Assembly (NCBI GenBank): GCA_035533815.1 | Contig: DATLTB010000062.1 | Coordinates: 1 to 11,888, forward strand | Length of the DNA: 11,888 nucleotides | Source of the DNA: JANWKA01 sp035533815 | GTDB lineage: Bacteria > Bacteroidota > Bacteroidia > Chitinophagales > Chitinophagaceae | Direction: 5' to 3' | In this document: one piece after another, positions 6,370 through 11,888 of the stretch | Layout of the letters: each line of letters begins with the position of its first letter | How positions within the stretch are numbered: position 1 is the stretch's first letter | Position numbers and translations under genes: made by a program | Notes under the pieces: generated by a model | Database searches by the model: none | Told to the model about the DNA's origin: nothing | The model's input: the letters and a program-made list of their open reading frames with translations, nothing else

Positions 6370-7716
6370 ATGGACCTGTTGACTCGTTTTAAAGAATACA
6401 TCCTCAGTAACGGGTTAAGTCATATGAATGACCGGCTGCTCCTGGCAGTCAGCGGAGGATCCGACTCTGTGGTCATGGCCCATTTGTTTAGACAGGCACA
6501 TATTGATTTTGCGATTGCACACTGTAATTTCAGGTTAAGGGGCCAGGAATCGGATCTGGATGAGCAACTGGTCAGGTACCTGGCTGAGCAGTATGGGGTT
6601 GCTTTTTACTGCAAGGGTTTTGACACTATGCATTATGTGACAGAACATAATTGCTCCGTTCAGGAAGCTGCCCGTGAACTGAGGTACGCATGGTTTGAAC
6701 AGGTACGTTCGGGACACGGTTTTACCTGGGTGTCCACAGCCCACCACCTCAATGATAGCCTGGAGACCCTGCTGATTAATTTTTTCCGGGGAACGGGTAT
6801 TTCGGGTATGCATGGCATACCCGACAAGCAGGGAAAAGTCATCCGTCCCCTCCTTTTTGCCCGCAAAGAAGAACTGCTGGAGTATGCTCGTATAAATCAG
6901 CTGGAATTCCGGGAAGACCTTTCCAACAATTCCCAGAAATACCTGCGCAATCAGGTTAGGCTTCAACTTATACCGGCCATTAAACAGGTATTCGGCCATT
7001 TGGAACAAAATCTTTCGGGGAACATCGGCCGTTTCCGGGAAGTGGAGGAGCTTTATTTCCAGGGAATTGGACTTTACCGGAAAAAACTGATGGATCAAAG
7101 AGGCGAAGAATGGTTTATTCCGATCCTGAAACTGCAAAAAGCCACTCCGTTACATACTATTTTATATGAATTGCTGGCTCCGTTCGGATTTAAGGCCTCG
7201 CAAACCAGTGAAGTGAAGGAATTGCTGGACAGCCAACCAGGTAAAATGGTGAGTTCTCATAGCCATCGGATACTCAGGGACCGTAAATTCCTGATTATCA
7301 CTCCTATCCGGGAATATGACGGCAACTGGTATTCTCTACTTCCCCAAGACAGGCAGTTACAGGTACCGGGAGGTAAATTTATCCTGGAAAGGATCAGATT
7401 GGAAAAAGGGGATTTAGCGGTTATATTGAAAAATGGGGCCAAAGATACCGCGTTGCTGAACTGGCAAGCCCTCGAATTTCCCTTGAAAGTGCGCCGGTGG
7501 AGCCAAGGAGATTACTTTTATCCCCTGGGGATGGGAAATAAAAAGAAAAAGATCAGCAGGCTGTTCATTGACCGGAAAATCCCGCAAACGGAAAAGGGAA
7601 AGATCTGGATTCTGGAATCGGGTCCCCGAATCGCCTGGGTAGTGGGTATCCATACCGATGAACGATTCCGGGTGACTGAAATTACTCCCGAGATCCTCCG
7701 CATCAGGTATACCTGA
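6370..7716 (+). CDS. tilS: tRNA(Ile)-lysidine synthase
   Basis: Converts C34 of the CAU-anticodon tRNA-Ile to lysidine using ATP and lysine, switching it from Met to Ile decoding; essential in most bacteria. 448 residues. The PP-loop ATP pyrophosphatase motif SGGSDS is at 28-33. It is followed by HCNFRLRGQESDLDE (51-65) and STAHHLNDSLETLLINFFRGTGISG (122-146), all standard TilS signatures. The C-terminal TilS_C domain occupies roughly 375-445 (RRWSQGDYFYPLG, then KKISRLFIDRKIP and WVVGIHTDERFRV), so this is the long, full-domain form. It lies 40 bases after the TPR gene. The stop at 7714-7716 is one base from the stop of the rhomboid gene on the other strand, and no terminator hairpin is evident there. 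Confidence 0.97.
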   Translation: MDLLTRFKEYILSNGLSHMNDRLLLAVSGGSDSVVMAHLFRQAHIDFAIAHCNFRLRGQESDLDEQLVRYLAEQYGVAFYCKGFDTMHYVTEHNCSVQEAARELRYAWFEQVRSGHGFTWVSTAHHLNDSLETLLINFFRGTGISGMHGIPDKQGKVIRPLLFARKEELLEYARINQLEFREDLSNNSQKYLRNQVRLQLIPAIKQVFGHLEQNLSGNIGRFREVEELYFQGIGLYRKKLMDQRGEEWFIPILKLQKATPLHTILYELLAPFGFKASQTSEVKELLDSQPGKMVSSHSHRILRDRKFLIITPIREYDGNWYSLLPQDRQLQVPGGKFILERIRLEKGDLAVILKNGAKDTALLNWQALEFPLKVRRWSQGDYFYPLGMGNKKKKISRLFIDRKIPQTEKGKIWILESGPRIAWVVGIHTDERFRVTEITPEILRIRYT

Positions 7717-7717
7717 A

Positions 7718-8326
7718 TCAGGAATTCCCCAGCAGGCTGTGGATAAAATAACCGATAAGTTCCGGCTTGAGGGCAACCGTAAATAGCACACCAAACAAAG
7801 CTCCCCAGAAATGGGCACTGTGGTTGATACCATCCAAATTCCGTTTTGACATATACATGCAATATCCCAAATATAAAATGCCGAATATGAATGCAGGGAT
7901 TCCAATGGGAATAAAGAACATATAAATCTTATTCCAGGGATCAAATATGATACTGGCAAAAAGTACAGCGGAAATGGCACCCGATGCCCCCAATGACCGG
8001 TAGGCGTAGTTATCCCGGTATTGAAAATAGGTGGGAATATCCGATACGATCAGGGCAAGCACATAAAAGAGAAGGAATACCCCCTTTCCAAACAACTCAT
8101 TGTACCCTTGCTCAACCGCTGCACCGAAAAAAAACAAGGTGATCATGTTAAAAATCAGGTGTGACCAGTTGGCATGTATAAGCCCTGAGGTGATAAACCG
8201 GTAATATTGGCCTTTTTCCTTCATCAGCGCTGGCCAGAGTATGAGGTCATTGATGTGTTTGTGATTGGTGAAAGCTACAATTGAAATAATACAGGTAATG
8301 ATGATAATGATAATATAAGTTGCCAT
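7718..8326 (-). CDS. Rhomboid family intramembrane serine protease
   Basis: Integral inner-membrane protease that cuts substrates within or beside transmembrane helices. 202 residues with about six hydrophobic segments: near 3-20, 47-70, 82-98, 112-128, 134-160 and 170-200. The catalytic dyad is Ser115 in the GASGA motif (SLGASGAISA) and His172 in HSAHFWGALFG. Asn60 in HLIFNM and His51 fit the oxyanion-stabilising positions. There is no extra soluble domain, so it is a minimal bacterial-type rhomboid. The start at 8326 gives MATYIIIIIITCIIS, a hydrophobic N-terminus fitting the first helix. It lies 28 bases downstream of rlmH on the same strand and is probably co-transcribed. The substrate is unknown. 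Confidence 0.93.
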   Translation of the reverse strand: MATYIIIIIITCIISIVAFTNHKHINDLILWPALMKEKGQYYRFITSGLIHANWSHLIFNMITLFFFGAAVEQGYNELFGKGVFLLFYVLALIVSDIPTYFQYRDNYAYRSLGASGAISAVLFASIIFDPWNKIYMFFIPIGIPAFIFGILYLGYCMYMSKRNLDGINHSAHFWGALFGVLFTVALKPELIGYFIHSLLGNS

Positions 8327-8354
8327 GAAAGATTGGTTAAGGGGTCAAAAATAG

Positions 8355-8828
8355 CTATTGGTGATGATACTTTTCATTCCTGATCAGGGTAAACGCGCGA
8401 TATATCTGCTCTGCCATGACCAACCGGGCCAATTGATGGGGAAATGTTAATCTGGAAAGGGATAAAATGAGATTGGCCGCATCCAGGATAGAAGTGTCCA
8501 GTCCATACGCCCCCCCTGTTAAAAAGATTAAGTTATTCCGGTTTGACCTGATCTGCTCCTCCAGTAAGTGGGCCAGGCCAGGAGAATCTAAAAGATGTCC
8601 ATGCTCATCCAGGGCAATGAGGTAATCCTGGTCTGAAAGCCGGTTCAGCATTAGGCTTGCCTCCTTTTTTTTCAATTCCGCTACAGGCAGGGAAGATCCG
8701 TTTTTAACACCCGGGATGACTAAGAGAGAAAATTCCGTATAATGGATGAGTCTCTTGACATATATGTGCAGGGCTTCCCGGTAAACCGCTTCACTATCCC
8801 GGCCAATACTCCAGAGCTGCACATGCAT
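8355..8828 (-). CDS. rlmH: 23S rRNA (pseudouridine-1915-N3)-methyltransferase
   Basis: SPOUT-family methyltransferase that methylates pseudouridine 1915 in helix 69 of 23S rRNA on the assembled 70S ribosome using SAM. From the ATG at 8828 the product is 157 residues, the normal length, and starts MHVQLWSIGRDSE as in the family. ATGs at 8834 and 8861 would add 2 or 11 residues with no family match. Motifs: LDEHG (73-77), the SAM-knot segment FLTGGAYGLD (102-111), then LSLSRLTFPHQLARLVMAEQIYRA (122-145) and the terminal YHH (154-156). It leads a two-gene leftward unit with the rhomboid gene. It is divergent from the tRNA-Arg gene. No clear -7 box was found upstream on its strand. Confidence 0.96.
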   Translation of the reverse strand: MHVQLWSIGRDSEAVYREALHIYVKRLIHYTEFSLLVIPGVKNGSSLPVAELKKKEASLMLNRLSDQDYLIALDEHGHLLDSPGLAHLLEEQIRSNRNNLIFLTGGAYGLDTSILDAANLILSLSRLTFPHQLARLVMAEQIYRAFTLIRNEKYHHQ

Positions 8829-8898
8829 AAGCATGAGTTTTATCCGGTAAATTAACTGCATTTCCGGCGAAGTGACGGAATGACAATAGCAGGACCCT

Positions 8899-8929
8899 TT
8901 TTAAGCCAGATGAAAATTACCTACTTTTG
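8899..8929 (+). promoter_or_regulatory. Bacteroidota-type promoter for tRNA-Arg
   Basis: TACTTTTG at 8922-8929 matches TAnnTTTG exactly. A TTTT -33 box at 8899-8902 lies 19 bases upstream. The expected transcript start, near 8935, is about eight bases before the mature tRNA 5' end. The arrangement parallels the rpmI promoter. Confidence 0.65.
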
Positions 8930-8942
8930 TCTTTCCAAATAC

Positions 8943-9016
8943 GGCCCCGTAGCTCAATTGAATAGAGTACTTGACTACGGATCAAGAGGTTTCAGGTTTG
9001 AATCCTGACGGGGTCA
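8943..9016 (+). tRNA. tRNA-Arg (anticodon ACG)
   Basis: A complete 74-nt cloverleaf. The 7-bp acceptor stem GGCCCCG/CGGGGTC has one G-U pair (G2-U71) and discriminator A. The D stem is GCTC/GAGT. The anticodon stem CTTGA/TCAAG carries loop CTACGGA with anticodon ACG at 8977-8979 (inosine-modified in bacteria, reading CGU/CGC/CGA). The variable loop has five bases and the T stem is TCAGG/CCTGA. CCA is not encoded. The D loop AATTGAATA has G18 but A19, and the T loop TTTGAAT has T56 instead of C56, so the usual G19-C56 tertiary pair becomes A19-U56. A15-U48 can form the Levitt pair. It has its own promoter and a hairpin terminator downstream. Confidence 0.95.
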
Positions 9017-9035
9017 CGGATTTTCCATATTTTAG

Positions 9036-9070
9036 AAGGGATTCCATCGAAAATAGAGAATCCCTTTATT
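9036..9070 (+). terminator. Hairpin terminator after tRNA-Arg
   Basis: AAGGGATTC (9036-9044) pairs perfectly with GAATCCCTT (9058-9066) around a 13-base loop. A short T-rich tail (TTTATTG) follows. It starts 20 bases after the tRNA 3' end, suitable for ending the tRNA transcript. The U-tract is weak, so termination may be partial. Confidence 0.55.
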
Positions 9071-9074
9071 GTAC

Positions 9075-9139
9075 CCGGAATTATATTGAATCCTATTTTT
9101 TTCTCGTTTTCCTTCGCCTATTCAATACCGATATTCCGG
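9075..9139. repeat. Two-part inverted repeat around a pyrimidine tract
   Basis: CCGGAAT (9075-9081) faces ATTCCGG (9133-9139), and TATTGAAT (9084-9091) faces ATTCAATA (9120-9127): fifteen pairs in two blocks separated by a small asymmetric internal loop. The 28-base hairpin loop (9092-9119) is almost all pyrimidine. It lies directly after the tRNA terminator. It may be a structured RNA, a second terminator-like element or the remnant of a mobile end; nothing decides among these. Confidence 0.35.
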
Positions 9140-9470
9140 ATTTATATAATATATGGAACATCTCACAATATGAATAAAATGTTCTTCCTTCCTTGAACGA
9201 ATATCCATTTTCACCAAGAGCGTAAAGCAAACCTGTTTGTGTTGACAGAATTACAAAATTTAATTTAACGTTATTTTGGCCCGTTTTTCATTTATCGTTT
9301 GACTGGAAATTTAAAACGCTGTTCCTTCTTCCCGGCTCGTTTCCTATCACCATGACAAAAGTCCTGCATATTCCATTTTTTAAACTTTAAATAATGATTT
9401 AGGATTCTAACAAGATCCATTCTCAGTGAAGAGTTGGTTTTGCAAAAAAGTTCCTAAAAAAAAAGTGCTT
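9140..9470. other. Non-coding stretch, nothing recognised
   Basis: No credible coding frame, RNA gene or promoter consensus was found. Small features only: a weak GAACAT/ATGTTC inverted repeat (9156-9161 and 9179-9184) and a TTGACA hexamer at 9242 that is not meaningful for Bacteroidota promoters. I found no second copy of the tRNA 3' end that would mark an attachment site. Confidence 0.5.
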
Positions 9471-9627
9471 ATGCGAATTTATAATTAATTATATTAGATA
9501 TGTGTAATTAATTGAATAATATAAAATTATATTTAAAAGTATTAAAATTAATTAAATTAGGTCAATAAAATGACTTAATTTATGTAATTTAGGTCAATAG
9601 AATGACGCTAATTTAATTTATGAATTT
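9471..9627 (+). promoter_or_regulatory. Extremely AT-rich leader of the ATPase gene
   Basis: Across 9481-9600 only 15 of 120 bases are G or C. The tract contains AT palindromes (ATAATTAATTAT at 9481-9492; AATATAAAATTATATT at 9518-9533) and then two tandem dyads ending 13 bases before the ATPase start. No exact TAnnTTTG is present; TAATTTAT (9576-9583) and TAATTTAG (9585-9592) are the nearest. It likely holds the promoter and control region of the ATPase gene. Confidence 0.5.
9554..9614. repeat. Tandem dyad pair TTAGGTCAATARAATGAC upstream of the ATPase gene
   Basis: An 18-base unit occurs at 9557-9574 and 9589-9606, identical except A/G at position 12, with a 32-base period (about three helical turns). 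Each unit is itself a dyad, GTCA-N6-TGAC. Around the first, symmetry extends to 11-base arms, AAATTAGGTCA (9554-9564) against TGACTTAATTT (9571-9581), with one G-T. The second has similar arms with one bulge and one mismatch. This looks like a double operator or two RNA hairpins. Confidence 0.75.
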
Positions 9628-10767
9628 ATGAACATACCAAGAATTTTAGAAAAAACCATATACCATCAATTAGGTAAACAAAAAGTTATTATGCTTTACG
9701 GAACCCGACAGGTTGGGAAAACAACGCTTATTCAGCACATCGCTAAAAAACATAAAAGCGATGTGTTATTATTGCAAGGGGAAGATATGCAGGTTGCCGG
9801 TATTCTGCAGCAAAGAACTATTGCTAATTACCAGCGATTGGTTCACGGCAAAAAAATTATAATTATTGATGAAGCTCAAGTTGTCCCTGGTATCGGGCAG
9901 GCACTGAAACTAATGATTGATAATATTAATGGAATAACCATTATTGCCACAGGCAGCAGCAGTTTTGATCTGGTTGCGGCCGCCGGAGAACCCCTGGTCG
10001 GCCGGCAACTAGTTTACCAACTATATCCAATTGCACAAACGGAACTTAGTGAAATAGAAGACCTTTTAATCACCGCTTCAAATCTTGAACATCGGTTGAT
10101 TTATGGAAGCTATCCTGAACTATGGCACCTTACAACAACTGAAGAAAAAGAAACTTACCTGAAATCACTGGTAAATAGTTACCTGTTGAAAGATGTTATG
10201 ATGTATGAAACTGTTAAAGGAGCGGATGTATTGTACAAGTTATTGCAACTGCTGGCCTTCCAAATTGGAAGTGAAGTAAGTACTGTAGAACTGGGTAATA
10301 CCTTACAGTTAAGTAAAAATACTGTTGAGCGATACTTGGATCTTCTTGCCAAAGTTTTTATTATATATCCACTTTCGGGCTACAGTAATAATTTACGGAA
10401 AGAAGTCAGTAAGAGTAAAAAGTGGCTCTTTTATGATAATGGCATCAGGAATGCCATAATCAGTAATTTTAGCCAACTCCAAAACCGTAATGATATCGGA
10501 CAGCTTTGGGAACAATATTTTTTGTCAGAAAGAATGAAGTTTAACAGCTACCGGGGATATAAGCCACAATACTATTTTTGGAGAACATACGATCAACAAG
10601 AACTTGATTTGATTGAGGTTAACAATAAGCAAGAGCTAGCGGCTTACGAATGCAAATGGAAAGAGGGAAGGATGAAAATTCCCACCGCTTTTATTAAAGC
10701 ATATCCTAATGCTGTATTTAATTGTATCACCCAATTTAATTACTTAGACTTTATTACAACCCCATAA
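9628..10767 (+). CDS. AAA_14 / DUF4143 ATP-binding protein
   Basis: 379 residues. N-terminal AAA+ domain: Walker A GTRQVGKTT (25-33, Lys31), Walker B IIIIDEAQ (77-84, Asp81, Glu82), sensor-like ATGSSSFDL (107-115), then GRQLVYQLYPIAQTEL (125-140). A helical/winged-helix-like part follows (about 200-245, STVELGNTLQLSKNTVERYLDLL). The C-terminal DUF4143 region carries a PD-(D/E)XK-like signature: Asp327 in QELDLIE and Glu341-Cys-Lys343 in AAYECKW, so nuclease-type residues are intact. Members are common, variably present across bacterial and archaeal genomes, and lack an agreed function. The gene stands alone, with lower GC than its neighbours and the AT-rich dyad-bearing leader, suggesting horizontal acquisition. 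A three-codon frame, ATG AAT TTA TGA (9620-9631), overlaps its start codon. Confidence 0.93.
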   Translation: MNIPRILEKTIYHQLGKQKVIMLYGTRQVGKTTLIQHIAKKHKSDVLLLQGEDMQVAGILQQRTIANYQRLVHGKKIIIIDEAQVVPGIGQALKLMIDNINGITIIATGSSSFDLVAAAGEPLVGRQLVYQLYPIAQTELSEIEDLLITASNLEHRLIYGSYPELWHLTTTEEKETYLKSLVNSYLLKDVMMYETVKGADVLYKLLQLLAFQIGSEVSTVELGNTLQLSKNTVERYLDLLAKVFIIYPLSGYSNNLRKEVSKSKKWLFYDNGIRNAIISNFSQLQNRNDIGQLWEQYFLSERMKFNSYRGYKPQYYFWRTYDQQELDLIEVNNKQELAAYECKWKEGRMKIPTAFIKAYPNAVFNCITQFNYLDFITTP

Positions 10768-10932
10768 GCTTAATCCTTAATGATTTATAATATAATCCGA
10801 ATAAAATCTTTAAGATTCACTGTTAAAAATAATGCCGTATCTACTATCTGTATAATTAATTAATCGGATGATAATACAGATGACTGCTTAATAATCTACC
10901 TACTATTTTGAATAAAACAATAAATAGGTCCA
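10768..10932. other. AT-rich gap between the ATPase and MFS genes
   Basis: It contains an 8-bp inverted repeat, ATCTGTAT (10846-10853) against ATACAGAT (10874-10881), with a 20-base AT-rich spacer, and a shorter AATCTT-T-AAGATT dyad (10805-10817). Neither is followed by a T-run, so I cannot name a terminator for the ATPase gene. No exact -7 box for the MFS gene was found. Confidence 0.35.
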
Positions 10933-11888
10933 TTGATCCGGATAGCCCAACTCTATAAAAATGCATTTGATCGGCTTGAGCCAGCCACCTGGTGGTTATC
11001 CCTGGTTATGTTTGTCAACCGTTCAGGAACCATGGTCGTGCCATTCATGACCTTGTATCTTACTCAGAGCAGGCATTTTACAATCGGACAAGCAGGCGTT
11101 GTTTTGTCTATATATGGTGCTGGGGCAGTTTGTGGTACTTTTCTGGGCGGGAAACTGGTTGATAAGATTGGGTTTCATGTGGTCCAGTTATTTGCCCTTA
11201 TTGGAGGCGGAATCCTTTTTATGATATTGGGACAAATTGCCTCATATCCATATATATGTTTCTTTGTTTTTCTGCTGAGCATTATCAATGAATCTTTCCG
11301 ACCGGCTAATTATGCTGCCATTGCGCATTACAGCCGGGAAGATAACCGGACACGTTCCTTATCTTTAAACCGGCTTGCGATTAATATGGGATGGGCACTT
11401 GGAGGTGCTTTTGGAGGGTTTATTTTGGCTAAAAATGTTCATCTGCTTTTCTGGGTGGATGGGATCACCAATATCTTAGCGGCAGTACTGTTGCATTTTG
11501 TACTTTCTCCTTATCACCCCCAAATATTTAAGCTAAAAAAAACGGATGAAACAGCTGATAAAAATAGTTCAGTATATAAAGACAAGTCTTTTCTGTTATT
11601 GATATTATTTACTTTATTATTTGCATTCTGTTTCTGGCAGCTTTTCACTACTCAGCCTGTATTTTATCGGGAGATATTACACCTGAGTTTCCCTTTTATA
11701 GGGTTTTTAATGGCTATGAATGGAGCTATCATTGGTGTTTTTGAAATGCTGGTTGTTTTTCACCTGGAAAATAAACGGGCCCTTCTGCATTATGTTTCCA
11801 TCGGAGTAGCCCTTACCGGATTATCCTTCTTTATCCTGGATATATTACCCCGTAATCAATGGCTTGCCTTGATTTCCATGATAACGGT
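10933..11888 (+). CDS. Major facilitator superfamily transporter, C-terminus off window
   Basis: Open from a stop at 10921-10923 to the right edge; 318 codons from the TTG at 10933. The product begins (M)IRIAQLYKNAFDRLEPATWWLSLVMFVNRSGTMVVPFMTLYLTQ, matching the usual opening of this Bacteroidota MFS group as I recall it. No in-frame ATG or GTG lies upstream; the first in-frame ATG (11008) would cut into the first membrane helix, so TTG is the likely start. Later features are the loop-2/3 motif GGKLVDKIG (72-80), RPANYAAIAHYSREDNRTRSLSLNRLAINMGWALGG (123-158), a hydrophilic central loop (about 192-218) between the two six-helix halves, and the beginning of the second half. It is an inner-membrane exporter or importer; the substrate is unknown and drug export is only a guess. 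It lies 165 bases after the ATPase gene. Confidence 0.9.
   Translation, partial: MIRIAQLYKNAFDRLEPATWWLSLVMFVNRSGTMVVPFMTLYLTQSRHFTIGQAGVVLSIYGAGAVCGTFLGGKLVDKIGFHVVQLFALIGGGILFMILGQIASYPYICFFVFLLSIINESFRPANYAAIAHYSREDNRTRSLSLNRLAINMGWALGGAFGGFILAKNVHLLFWVDGITNILAAVLLHFVLSPYHPQIFKLKKTDETADKNSSVYKDKSFLLLILFTLLFAFCFWQLFTTQPVFYREILHLSFPFIGFLMAMNGAIIGVFEMLVVFHLENKRALLHYVSIGVALTGLSFFILDILPRNQWLALISMIT

Noticed and set aside
6535..7137. A 200-codon minus-strand frame
   Set aside because: Antisense shadow of the tilS PP-loop domain; tilS motifs are intact on the plus strand.
7414..7980. A 188-codon minus-strand frame bridging the tilS and rhomboid 3' ends
   Set aside because: Out of frame with the rhomboid gene and antisense to the TilS C-terminal domain; no family resemblance.
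8971..9177. A 68-codon open frame on the plus strand starting inside the tRNA gene
   Set aside because: It overlaps the anticodon and T arms of a well-formed tRNA and the terminator hairpin, and its translation shows no domain-like features.
8943..11888. Attachment-site duplication of the tRNA-Arg 3' end, integrase or insertion sequence next to the ATPase gene
   Set aside because: I looked for a second copy of the T-arm/acceptor sequence and for integrase or transposase motifs and found none in the window.
1..11888. CRISPR array or multi-gene defence island
   Set aside because: No regularly spaced repeats beyond the two-copy dyad and no cas, restriction or toxin-antitoxin genes; the DUF4143 ATPase stands alone.

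Overview
The window reads as a Bacteroidota chromosome segment of moderate GC. Three things point there. Promoter boxes match the Bacteroidota -7 consensus TAnnTTTG with T-rich -33 boxes about 19 nt upstream (before rpmI and before the tRNA). No clear Shine-Dalgarno sequences precede the starts I examined. The protein set (M13 lipoprotein peptidase, DUF151-UVR protein, short rhomboid, TPR-before-tilS, MFS beginning IRIAQLYKN) also fits. A Chitinophagaceae-like member is my guess, but I cannot fix the family.

Layout. 1-1826 (-): M13 zinc metallopeptidase lipoprotein, cut by the left edge. 1827-2098: regulatory gap with a dyad and the rpmI promoter. 2099-2684 (+): rpmI and rplT, ending in a terminator that lies inside the opposing gene. 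2695-5934 (-): a run transcribed leftward in the order etfB, etfA, DUF151-UVR nuclease-like gene, ispE. 6015-7716 (+): TPR protein and tilS. 7718-8828 (-): rlmH then a rhomboid protease, tail-to-tail with tilS. 8943-9016 (+): tRNA-Arg(ACG) with its own promoter and a hairpin terminator. 9017-9627: 611 bases without a gene, becoming extremely AT-rich and ending in two tandem dyads. 9628-10767 (+): an AAA_14/DUF4143 ATPase of lower GC than its neighbours. 10933-11888 (+): an MFS transporter, cut by the right edge.

Function. Most of the window is core metabolism and translation: ribosomal proteins L35 and L20, tRNA-Ile lysidinylation (TilS), 23S rRNA pseudouridine-1915 methylation (RlmH), the isoprenoid MEP pathway (IspE), and electron delivery from acyl-CoA dehydrogenases to the quinone pool (EtfAB). 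The one accessory-looking stretch is the ATPase gene with its AT-rich repeat-bearing leader, just downstream of a tRNA gene. No integrase, transposase, CRISPR array or recognisable multi-gene defence system is visible. The most distinctive signals are the tandem dyads before the ATPase, an A19-U56 replacement of the near-invariant G19-C56 pair in the tRNA, a 10-bp-arm palindrome inside the start of etfB, and the rplT terminator embedded in ispE.
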